Origin: Gemmatimonadaceae bacterium
GTDB taxonomy: Bacteria > Gemmatimonadota > Gemmatimonadetes > Gemmatimonadales > Gemmatimonadaceae
Length of the DNA stretch: 7,053 nucleotides
Assembly: GCA_025936015.1 (NCBI GenBank)
Contig: JAICUE010000132.1
Span: forward strand, 1 to 7,053
Direction: 5' to 3'
The position numbers and the translations under genes were made by a program. Numbering within the stretch: position 1 is the first letter of the stretch; each line of letters opens with the position of its first letter. The notes below the pieces were generated by a model. The model worked only from the letters and a program-made list of their open reading frames with translations. It did not search any database and was not told the DNA's origin. Below, piece after piece: positions 1 to 5,298 of this stretch.

Positions 1-190
1 GGGGCGGAGAGACTTAGTTTTTGAGCCAACAAGTCCACCGAGTGGGTTCGATAATCTATACTGACGCCATGCCCCCAGTGCGGGGGAAGACGGAAGGTGT
101 GGTGAGGACCTCATCATTCGACCGGGCTTCAAAAAACCCTCTTCGTTCCTCCCTTCGGGCCCCGCAGCAATGCGGGGCCCGGCTTTTTTG
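1..190 (+). ncRNA. Candidate structured small RNA (6S-like rod), possibly truncated at the left edge
   Basis: No convincing protein is encoded here, yet the stretch ends at a strong intrinsic terminator, so something upstream is transcribed. I see a co-linear set of nested stems: 17-27 with 125-137 (GTTTTTGAGCC against GGCTTCAAAAAAC, two bulges), 33-39 with 101-109 (two-base bulge), 64-68 with 96-100, and a perfect CCCCC/GGGGG hairpin at 72-76/82-86. An AT-rich unpaired segment (40-63) sits on one side only. AGAG at 8-11 can also pair with CTCT at 139-142, extending the closing stem. A long rod with a closing stem, an internal bubble and an apical hairpin is the general shape of 6S RNA, which binds the housekeeping RNA polymerase. 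I do not recognise a diagnostic 6S sequence, so this is a shape-based guess. It could instead be the 3' part of a larger RNA or an attenuated leader for the pterin operon. Confidence 0.35.
157..189 (+). terminator. Strong intrinsic (Rho-independent) terminator
   Basis: A perfect 10-bp GC-rich stem (157-166 with 171-180) closes a GCAA tetraloop and is followed by GGC and a run of six T (184-189). This is the textbook form on the plus strand. It ends whatever is transcribed from the left edge, and it lies 88 bases before the first operon gene. That operon therefore needs its own promoter in 190-276, or regulated read-through. Confidence 0.88.
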
Positions 191-276
191 TGTAGGTTCT
201 CCCTGCGCTCCGGGAACCCGCGCCCGGCCCCGCGCGCTGATGCTGAGACCGCCCCACCACCGCGCCACGCGACCCG

Positions 277-690
277 ATGCCCATCGTCACCGTCACTCGC
301 CGCCTCACCTTCAACGCGGCGCACCGAGTCCATAACCCGGCGCTCAGCGACGCCGAGAACACCGCGCTGTTCGGGAAGTGCAACAACCCGAACTGGCACG
401 GCCACAACTACGTGCTCGAGGTCTCGGTCACCGGTGAGGTCAGCGGGAAGACGGGCTACGTCATCGACCTCGGCGACGTCAAGCGCATCGTCAACGAGCG
501 GGTCATCGACAAGATGGATCACCGCAACCTGAACGTCGAAGTCGACTTCATGCGCGGCGTGATCCCGACCACCGAAAACATCGTCGTCGCCTGCTGGCGC
601 GAGATCGCTCCGGCGATCGCCCCGGCGAAGCTGACGCGACTCCGCCTCTGGGAGACGGAAAACAACTATGTCGAATACGAAGGGCGTTAG
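277..690 (+). CDS. ptpS: 6-pyruvoyltetrahydropterin synthase (PTPS/QueD family), mammalian-type active site
   Basis: 137 aa, full length. It is predicted to convert 7,8-dihydroneopterin triphosphate to 6-pyruvoyltetrahydropterin in the cytoplasm. The zinc ligands are His16, His41 and His43 (WHGHNY motif). The catalytic cysteine is Cys35 in FGKCNNPN, the Asp81-His82 pair is in MDHRNL, and the pterin-anchoring Glu126 is in WETENN. Each is exactly seven residues before the corresponding rat PTPS residue (Cys42, Asp88, His89, Glu133, His23/48/50, from memory), so the alignment is gap-free through the active site. The NNPN insertion and the TTEN motif are typical of eukaryotic-type PTPS and differ from the shorter CxxxHGH loop of E. 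coli QueD. The adjacent folE and SDR genes point to tetrahydrobiopterin rather than queuosine. No Shine-Dalgarno site is visible before the ATG, and no consensus promoter is clear in 190-276. The stop codon overlaps a CGTTAGGC copy and lies inside the start of folE. Confidence 0.92.
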   Translation: MPIVTVTRRLTFNAAHRVHNPALSDAENTALFGKCNNPNWHGHNYVLEVSVTGEVSGKTGYVIDLGDVKRIVNERVIDKMDHRNLNVEVDFMRGVIPTTENIVVACWREIAPAIAPAKLTRLRLWETENNYVEYEGR

Positions 691-1357
691 GCAGCGCGCG
701 AGCCGCGCCCCGAACGCCACCGATCCCACCGACCGCCGCGTCCTCGTCACCGAGGCCGACCGCACCGGCTCTCCCGACGCCGAGTACGACCCCGAGTACG
801 CGCGAATGGTCGAAGCACAGCTGGGCATGCTCGGCGAGGATCCGACTCGCGAAGGGCTGCGCCGGACGCCGGTGCGCGTCGCCCGCGCGATGCGCTGGCT
901 CACTCGCGGCTACGAGCTCGACGTCGAGCGCGTGGTCGGCGGCGCGGTGTTCGCGTCGGAGAGCGAGAACATGGTGATGGTCCGCGACATCGACCTCTAC
1001 TCGCTCTGCGAGCATCACATGCTCCCGTTCTTCGGGAAGGTCCACGTCGCGTACATCCCGGACAAGCACATCGTCGGGCTGTCGAAGCTCCCCCGCATCG
1101 TCGAGGTGTTCGCACGGCGGCTGCAGGTGCAGGAGCGGCTCACCGAGGAGATCGCCCGCGCGATCGAGTCGGTGCTCAAGCCGAAGGGCGTCGGCGTCGT
1201 CGTCGAAGCGTCACATCTCTGCATGATGATGCGCGGCGTCGAGAAGCAGAACTCGAAGACGATCACCTCCGCGCTGCGCGGGATCTTCCGCTCGGACGCG
1301 CGCACGCGCGACGAGTTCCTTCGCCTCGCGCATAACGGCGGGTCGCCCACCCGGTGA
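668..1357 (+). CDS. folE: GTP cyclohydrolase I (FolE, type IA)
   Basis: 229 aa. It opens the imidazole ring of GTP and forms 7,8-dihydroneopterin triphosphate plus formate, the entry step to folate and biopterin. The zinc ligands Cys114 and His117 (SLCEHHMLPF) and Cys185 (SHLCMMMRG) each sit four residues beyond E. coli Cys110, His113 and Cys181. The family signatures GEDPTREGLRRTP (56-68), the GLSKLPRIVEVFARRLQVQERLT segment (137-159) and the C-terminal NSKTITSALRGIF (195-207) are intact. The first 40 residues are a polar extension with no recognisable motif. The ATG lies 23 bases inside the PTPS gene. A GGAG about 13 bases upstream is too far away to be ideal, but no better in-frame start precedes the conserved core. 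It supplies the substrate of the preceding gene's product. The stop overlaps the next start by GTGA. Confidence 0.97.
   Translation: MSNTKGVRQRASRAPNATDPTDRRVLVTEADRTGSPDAEYDPEYARMVEAQLGMLGEDPTREGLRRTPVRVARAMRWLTRGYELDVERVVGGAVFASESENMVMVRDIDLYSLCEHHMLPFFGKVHVAYIPDKHIVGLSKLPRIVEVFARRLQVQERLTEEIARAIESVLKPKGVGVVVEASHLCMMMRGVEKQNSKTITSALRGIFRSDARTRDEFLRLAHNGGSPTR
685..692 (+). repeat. CGTTAGGC copy 1
   Basis: It spans the last two bases of the penultimate codon, the TAG stop of the PTPS gene and two bases beyond, inside the folE reading frame. Confidence 0.6.
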
Positions 1358-2100
1358 GCGTGACCCATGGCGGTGCACCCGCGGCTAGCGGCCCAGGGCT
1401 GCTCGCCGGCCGCGTTGCCATCGTCACCGGCGCGTCGCGGGGGATCGGCCACGCCATCGCCACCGCGCTCGTTGCCGCCGGCGCGCGCGTCGCGATGCTC
1501 GCTCGTGGCGCCGACGCCCTGCGCGCGAGCGCGGAGCCGCTCGGCGCACTCGCGATCCCGTGCGACGTGGCCGACGAAGCATCGGTGCTGGCCGCGATCG
1601 AGCGGGTGCGGCGCGAGCTCGCCGCGCCCGAGATCGTCGTCAACAACGCCGGATTGTTCTCGCTCGCGCCGCTCGAATCGCAGACGACGGCTGCACTCCG
1701 CGCGACGCTCGACATCAACCTCGTCGCACCCTTCATCCTCGCGCGCGCGGTGATCCCGACGATGCGTGCGGCGGGGCGTGGGCACATCGTCACCATCGGT
1801 TCGATCGCGGACCGCGCGACCTTCCCCGAGAACGGCGCTTACGCCGCGAGCAAGTTCGGCGCGCGCGCGATGCACCAGGTCATGCGCGCCGAGCTGCACG
1901 GCACCGGCGTTCGCACCACGCTCGTGTCACCGGGCCCGGTGGATACGCCGTTATGGGACGCGATCGGGCCCGATGATCGGGCCGGCTTCACTCCGCGGGC
2001 GCGGATGCTGCCAGCGAGCGCAGTCGCCGAAGCGGTCGTCTTCGCGCTGACCCGCGACTCGGCGGTGAACGTCGACGAGCTTCGACTCTCCCGCGCCTGA
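1354..2100 (+). CDS. Classical SDR oxidoreductase, probable sepiapterin-reductase-type enzyme
   Basis: 248 aa, the usual length for a classical short-chain dehydrogenase/reductase. It has the Rossmann cofactor motif TGASRGIG (25-32), CDVAD (70-74), NNAG (97-100), and the catalytic tetrad Asn122, Ser150, Tyr163 and Lys167 (YAASK), followed by a PGPVDTPLW segment. Arg29 in the glycine motif and Arg51 after strand 2 favour NADPH. The GTG start is chosen because it overlaps the folE stop by four bases (GTGA), giving translational coupling. Sequence motifs alone give only 'SDR'. The role proposed here, reducing 6-pyruvoyltetrahydropterin to tetrahydrobiopterin, rests on its position directly after PTPS and GTP cyclohydrolase I. 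A 3-oxoacyl-ACP reductase-like or unrelated ketoreductase activity cannot be excluded. Confidence 0.9.
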   Translation: MSVTHGGAPAASGPGLLAGRVAIVTGASRGIGHAIATALVAAGARVAMLARGADALRASAEPLGALAIPCDVADEASVLAAIERVRRELAAPEIVVNNAGLFSLAPLESQTTAALRATLDINLVAPFILARAVIPTMRAAGRGHIVTIGSIADRATFPENGAYAASKFGARAMHQVMRAELHGTGVRTTLVSPGPVDTPLWDAIGPDDRAGFTPRARMLPASAVAEAVVFALTRDSAVNVDELRLSRA

Positions 2101-2113
2101 TCCAGCCGACATA

Positions 2114-2764
2114 ATGCACTCCGAGCTCGTTGACACGCTGCGCTGCCTGTCGGTCCACGAGGAGTCGTGGCTCGTCGTCGCCGCCGACGAGACGGATGGC
2201 CGGCACATCATGCGCGGCCTGCTCGGCTGCCCGGTCTGCCACGCCCGCTACCCGATCGAACACGGGATCGCCGACTTCAGCGGGGGCGCTCGGGTGCCCG
2301 TCGCGCTCGACACCGGCAGCGTGCCGCCGGGCGAAGCCGCCGCGGTGAAGCTCGCGGCGATGCTCGACCTCACCGACCCATCGGGCTACGTGATCCTCGT
2401 CGGCGAGTGGGCTCGGCTGGGAGCGGCGCTGCGGGAGATCGTCCCGGTGATGGCGCTCGCGGTGAATCCGCATCCCGACGCGATCATCGGCGGCGGCGTC
2501 TCGGGGCTGACCACGCTCGACCGGATCCCCGTCGCGGCCAGCTCGGCGCGCGGCATCGCCTTCGCTCCTCCCGGCGCGACTGACGAGCAGCCGCTCGAGC
2601 TCTCCGCGGCGCTCGGCGCGGTGCGGCCGGGTGGACGCGTGGTCGCCGGCATCGATGTCACCGCGACGGACGACGTCGCGGTCGTCGCGCGCGACGGGGA
2701 GCATTGGGTCGCCACCCGGACGAGCGGCGCTCCGATGATCCGATTGGTGCGCGGCCGGGCCTGA
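2114..2764 (+). CDS. Trm112-like zinc-binding domain protein with a degenerate methyltransferase-like C-terminus
   Basis: 216 aa, no assigned function. The N-terminus (about 8-56) reads like a Trm112/UPF0434 zinc fold: Cys11 in LRCL, His15, then GCPVCHARYP with Cys39 and Cys42, then an IEHGIADF strand resembling the family's YPIxxGIPxL. Trm112 proteins bind and activate class I methyltransferases. The rest (about 80-216) alternates hydrophobic strands and helices. It includes VILVGEWARLG (93-103) where a methyltransferase glycine loop would be, and a late VRPGGRVVAG turn typical of such folds. The loop lacks the GxGxG pattern, so SAM binding is doubtful. The gene starts 13 bases after the SDR stop, with no clear Shine-Dalgarno site, and is the last gene of the operon. 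Whether it works in pterin metabolism or is only co-transcribed is unknown. Confidence 0.8.
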   Translation: MHSELVDTLRCLSVHEESWLVVAADETDGRHIMRGLLGCPVCHARYPIEHGIADFSGGARVPVALDTGSVPPGEAAAVKLAAMLDLTDPSGYVILVGEWARLGAALREIVPVMALAVNPHPDAIIGGGVSGLTTLDRIPVAASSARGIAFAPPGATDEQPLELSAALGAVRPGGRVVAGIDVTATDDVAVVARDGEHWVATRTSGAPMIRLVRGRA

Positions 2765-2765
2765 C

Positions 2766-2798
2766 GGCAGCGCCCGCCTAACGGCGGCCGGCGCTGCC
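2766..2798. terminator. Interrupted stem-loop between convergent genes, candidate bidirectional terminator
   Basis: A 9-bp perfect outer stem (2766-2774 with 2790-2798) continues into a 4-bp inner stem (2775-2778 with 2783-2786) closing a TAAC loop, with a three-base bulge at 2787-2789. It starts two bases after the last plus-strand stop codon and ends 14 bases before the stop of the convergent lipoprotein gene. No T-run follows on either strand, so it is either a non-canonical terminator or a transcript-end stabiliser. The inner stem and loop are built on a GCCTAACG copy. Confidence 0.5.
2776..2783 (-). repeat. CGTTAGGC copy 2 (in the inter-operon stem-loop)
   Basis: The only non-coding copy and the only one in this orientation. 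It forms the inner stem and loop of the convergent-gene hairpin at 2766-2798. Confidence 0.6.
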
Positions 2799-2812
2799 CG
2801 GGGTGCGAACCG

Positions 2813-3310
2813 CTACGGCTTCCCCGGAACGGGAGCGCCAGCGGCTTCGGCCATCGACTTCTTGTGCCAGACCGAGCTCGGCACGATCGCCGCAGTTCCC
2901 TGACCGCTCGGCGGCGCAGCGAAGACCAGCGACGAGCCGGCCGCGCTCGCGACGACGACGATCGGGCGTCCGGCGACGAACGCGCCGCCGATGGCGGTCG
3001 GATCCGAGACCGTGGTCGGGGTCAGCGTGAGCAGCCCCTCACCGGCTGCCGCACCGCCGGTGACGGTCACCGTCGGGCGACCGGGATACATCGCGGTGAT
3101 CGAAAAGTCCGACTGGTGCAGCGCCAGCTCGACCGTCCGCGCTCCGGCGAAGGCGGTCGAATCGATGTTCGCGAGGATCCAGTCCCCGTAGATGCTCGTC
3201 GTCTTCGGAAGCGAGTGCGCCGGCGGCGCATCCTTGATGCCGAACGTCTTCTTGAAGCCACCGCAGCCAGCGACCGCCGCGACGGCGATCAGAAGGGCGA
3301 TCTTGCGCAT
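2813..3310 (-). CDS. Small predicted lipoprotein of unknown function
   Basis: 165 aa. MRK is followed by a hydrophobic stretch and the lipobox AVAGC with Cys16, so the mature protein of about 150 residues should be lipid-anchored, in the inner or outer membrane. The mature part is rich in Ala, Thr, Val and Gly with alternating beta-type segments (for example about 57-75 and 78-130), and contains one Trp-Ile core (GDWIL, 42-46). I recognise no family. The ATG is supported by GGAG seven bases upstream (3318-3321 on the plus strand). It lies 59 bases downstream of the acyl-CoA synthetase gene in the same direction, so co-transcription is possible, though nothing links the functions. Confidence 0.8.
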   Translation of the reverse strand: MRKIALLIAVAAVAGCGGFKKTFGIKDAPPAHSLPKTTSIYGDWILANIDSTAFAGARTVELALHQSDFSITAMYPGRPTVTVTGGAAAGEGLLTLTPTTVSDPTAIGGAFVAGRPIVVVASAAGSSLVFAAPPSGQGTAAIVPSSVWHKKSMAEAAGAPVPGKP

Positions 3311-3321
3311 GAGTGCACTCC
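3311..3321 (-). promoter_or_regulatory. Ribosome binding site within a perfect 10-bp palindrome
   Basis: GAGTGCACTC (3311-3320) is a perfect palindrome abutting the start codon of the lipoprotein gene. Together with base 3321 it contains the GGAG Shine-Dalgarno core, read on the minus strand. As RNA it could fold back and hide the ribosome site, or pair between transcripts. As DNA it could be a small operator half-set. The sequence shows only the palindrome and the Shine-Dalgarno core. Confidence 0.5.
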
Positions 3322-3369
3322 GTGCCTTAGTGCCGGGCCAAAGTGCAGGGAGCGTGCCGCCGTCCGGCG

Positions 3370-5208
3370 CTACCCCTCGTGCTCTCCCTCGTACAACGAG
3401 TCGATCACCGGCTTGTAGCGCGACTCCACGATCTTCCGCCGCACCTTGAGCGTCGGCGTCATCTCCCCGCTCTCGAGCGTCAGCTCGCGGTCGAGCAGCG
3501 CGATCTTCTTCGGCTGCTCGAACTTCGCCAGGCTGTTCGTCCGCCCGAAGATCTCCTTCTCCATCTTCGCCTTCACGATCGGCATCGTCACCAGCTGCCG
3601 ACGGTCGGTCCAGATCAGGTTCTTGATCTTCGCCCAGCGCTCGAGCTGCTCGAAGTTCGGCACGACCAGCATGCTCGCGAACTTCCGCTTGTCGCCGAGC
3701 ATCACCACCTGGCTCACGTACTTGTTCGTCTTCACCATGTTCTCGATCGGCTGCGGCGCGATCTTCTTTCCCCCGGCCGTGACGAGCAGGTCCTTCTTCC
3801 GGTCGGTGATCGCGAGGTAGCCATCGCGCAGCTCGCCGATGTCACCGGTGTGGAACCAGTGCTCGTCGTCGATCGCGTCGCGCGTCGCGTCGGGCTTGTT
3901 GAAGTAGCCCTTCATCACGTGCGGCCCGCGGGTCAGGATCTCCCCATCGTCGGCGATCTTCACCTCGACGCTCGGGATCGGCCGTCCGACGCTGCCGAGC
4001 CGGAACTCGTTCGGCGTGTTGCAGCAGATCACCGGTGAGGTCTCGGTCAGCCCGTACCCCTCGAGGATGATCAGCCCCGCCGCGTAGAAGAACTTGTTGA
4101 TCTCCGGCGACAGCGGCGCCCCGCCCGAGACGAAGAAGCGGAGCTTCCCGCCCGTGCGCGCCTTGAGCTTGGAGAACACCAGCTTCTGCGCGACGCGATA
4201 CTGGAGCGCGAGGAAAGCGTTAGGCGTGCGGCCGGCGAGCACCGCGTCCGCCCACTTCTCGGCGGCGCCGCGCGCCCAGAAGAAGATGCGCTTCTTCACC
4301 GCGCCCCCGGACAGCGCGTTGTCGAGCACGCGGGCGAACATCTTCTCGTACAGCCGCGGCACCGACGCGACGATCGTCGGCCGCACCTGCTGCATGTCGT
4401 CAGGCACCGTGTCCATCGACTCGGCGTAGGCGATCGTCGTCCCCGTGTGCATCATGCAGAAGTGCCCGACCATCCGCTCGAAGACGTGCGACAGCGGCAG
4501 GAAGCTGAGCGCGGTGTTTCCCGGATGCTCGAATGCCTCGCGCAGCCGGCTCACGCTGCAGCCGACGTTCGAGTAGAAGTTGTCGTGCGTGAGCATCACG
4601 CCCTTCGGCTCGCCGGTCGTGCCTGACGTGTAGATCAGCGTCGCGACGTCGTCTGGCCTGGCCTGGAGCGCTGCCGCCCGATACGCGGCCGTCGTCTCCG
4701 CGCTCTCGCCCTCGGCGCCGCGCGCCTCGAGCGCCGACATCGACAGCTCGACGCCGGCCGGCGCGGGGTCGGTGAACGAGATGACGTGTTTCACCGACGG
4801 CGCGTCCTTGCGCGCGATCATCGCCTTCTCCGCCTGCGCCGCGGTCGACACGAATAGCGCGACGGCGCCCGAGTCACGGAGGATGTACGCCACCTGGTCG
4901 GGCGGCAGGTTGGGATAGATCGCGACGTCGATCACCCCCGTCGTCAGGCAGGCGTAGTCGGCGATCGCCCACTCCGGCCGGTTCTCCGAGAGGATCGCGA
5001 CGCGGTCCCCCGGCTGCACCCCGATCGCCCGCAGCCCGCGGGCGCAGCGCATCACGCGCTCGGCCAGCTGCCGATGCGAGATCGGCCGCCAGCTGCCCGC
5101 CGCCTTGTACAACATGGCGTTAGGCAGGTCGTGGTTGGCGACCGCGTCGAAGAACAGCTGCGGGAGAGTGCCGGGCGGAATCGTCCGCGGGCCACCGGTG
5201 GCGATCAT
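3370..5208 (-). CDS. Long-chain fatty acid--CoA ligase (FadD15-like AMP-forming synthetase)
   Basis: 612 aa. It activates fatty acids with ATP and CoA through an acyl-adenylate, typically at the inner face of the membrane. Motifs, numbered from the chosen start: the P-loop YTSGTTGEPKG (193-203), LSFLPLSHVFERM (234-246), GYGLTETSP (384-392), the hinge-region HTGDIG (453-458), TDRKKDLLVTAGGKKI (468-483), and the C-terminal catalytic lysine in TPTLKVRR (Lys588). The ERM after SHVF and the overall length fit the bacterial long-chain group (FadD15 or AMP-forming acyl-CoA synthetase) rather than the shorter E. coli FadD. The frame stays open upstream to 5265, but ATG 5206-5208 has a GAGGA Shine-Dalgarno site six bases away, and the extra 19 residues (Pro- and His-rich) look non-coding. 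It may supply acyl-CoA for beta-oxidation or lipid synthesis. It contains two copies of GCCTAACG, both encoding Pro-Asn-Ala. Confidence 0.96.
   Translation of the reverse strand: MIATGGPRTIPPGTLPQLFFDAVANHDLPNAMLYKAAGSWRPISHRQLAERVMRCARGLRAIGVQPGDRVAILSENRPEWAIADYACLTTGVIDVAIYPNLPPDQVAYILRDSGAVALFVSTAAQAEKAMIARKDAPSVKHVISFTDPAPAGVELSMSALEARGAEGESAETTAAYRAAALQARPDDVATLIYTSGTTGEPKGVMLTHDNFYSNVGCSVSRLREAFEHPGNTALSFLPLSHVFERMVGHFCMMHTGTTIAYAESMDTVPDDMQQVRPTIVASVPRLYEKMFARVLDNALSGGAVKKRIFFWARGAAEKWADAVLAGRTPNAFLALQYRVAQKLVFSKLKARTGGKLRFFVSGGAPLSPEINKFFYAAGLIILEGYGLTETSPVICCNTPNEFRLGSVGRPIPSVEVKIADDGEILTRGPHVMKGYFNKPDATRDAIDDEHWFHTGDIGELRDGYLAITDRKKDLLVTAGGKKIAPQPIENMVKTNKYVSQVVMLGDKRKFASMLVVPNFEQLERWAKIKNLIWTDRRQLVTMPIVKAKMEKEIFGRTNSLAKFEQPKKIALLDRELTLESGEMTPTLKVRRKIVESRYKPVIDSLYEGEHEG
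4218..4225 (+). repeat. CGTTAGGC copy 3
   Basis: Inside the acyl-CoA synthetase gene. Read on the coding strand as CCT-AAC-GC, encoding Pro-Asn-Ala in GRTPNAFL. Confidence 0.6.
5118..5125 (+). repeat. CGTTAGGC copy 4
   Basis: Near the 5' end of the acyl-CoA synthetase gene. Read on the coding strand as CCT-AAC-GC in DLPNAML, the same frame and codons as copy 3. Confidence 0.6.
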
Positions 5209-5214
5209 CACGTT

Positions 5215-5219
5215 TCCTC
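5215..5219 (-). promoter_or_regulatory. Shine-Dalgarno site fixing the acyl-CoA synthetase start
   Basis: TCCTC on the plus strand reads GAGGA on the coding strand, six bases before the ATG at 5208. It is the clearest ribosome binding site in the window and decides between this ATG and the longer upstream reading frame. Confidence 0.75.
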
Positions 5220-5231
5220 GATGCGGATGTC

Positions 5232-5250
5232 GGCCCGCCGGCGGCGGGCC
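5232..5250 (-). terminator. GC-rich stem-loop in the acyl-CoA synthetase leader or at the end of the upstream unit
   Basis: GGCCCGCC (5232-5239) and GGCGGGCC (5243-5250) form a perfect 8-bp stem with a three-base loop. It lies 48 bases after the Ig-like lipoprotein stop and 23 bases before the acyl-CoA synthetase start. There is no T-run on the minus strand, so it could be a weak terminator separating the two units or a 5' leader hairpin. A TATGTT on the minus strand (5260-5265) is a weak -10-like element that would place a start just before the hairpin. I see no matching -35. Confidence 0.35.
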
Positions 5251-5298
5251 AGGCGTGTCCAACATACCGCGTGCGAGGTCGCGCTCGCCAGCGCGAAG

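Noticed and set aside
21..55. Promoter formed by TTGAGC (21-26) and GATAAT (50-55)
   Set aside because: The two elements are 23 bases apart, well beyond the usual 16-18, and both fall within the predicted RNA fold.
40..70. tRNA-like GGTTCGA T-loop followed by a CCA
   Set aside because: The flanking bases do not form a T-stem (GTGGG has no CCCAC partner after the loop), and no anticodon or acceptor arm is found.
1..276. preQ1 or tetrahydrofolate riboswitch controlling the pterin operon
   Set aside because: The known preQ1-I, preQ1-II and THF riboswitch core motifs, as I remember them, are not present. The terminator makes attenuation possible, but nothing ties it to a known class.
21..335. 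Short open frames on both strands in the left-end region, including one running into the PTPS gene
   Set aside because: They cross the strong terminator hairpin, have biased Arg/Pro composition and lack ribosome sites.
1015..1899. Long minus-strand open frame antisense to folE and the SDR gene (294 codons)
   Set aside because: Its translation is Arg/Ala-rich and low in complexity, as expected from the antisense of GC-rich codons. It covers two well-identified plus-strand genes.
3343..4038. Plus-strand open frame of 231 codons opposite the acyl-CoA synthetase
   Set aside because: Leu/Arg/His-rich shadow of a clearly conserved minus-strand gene, with no recognisable motif.
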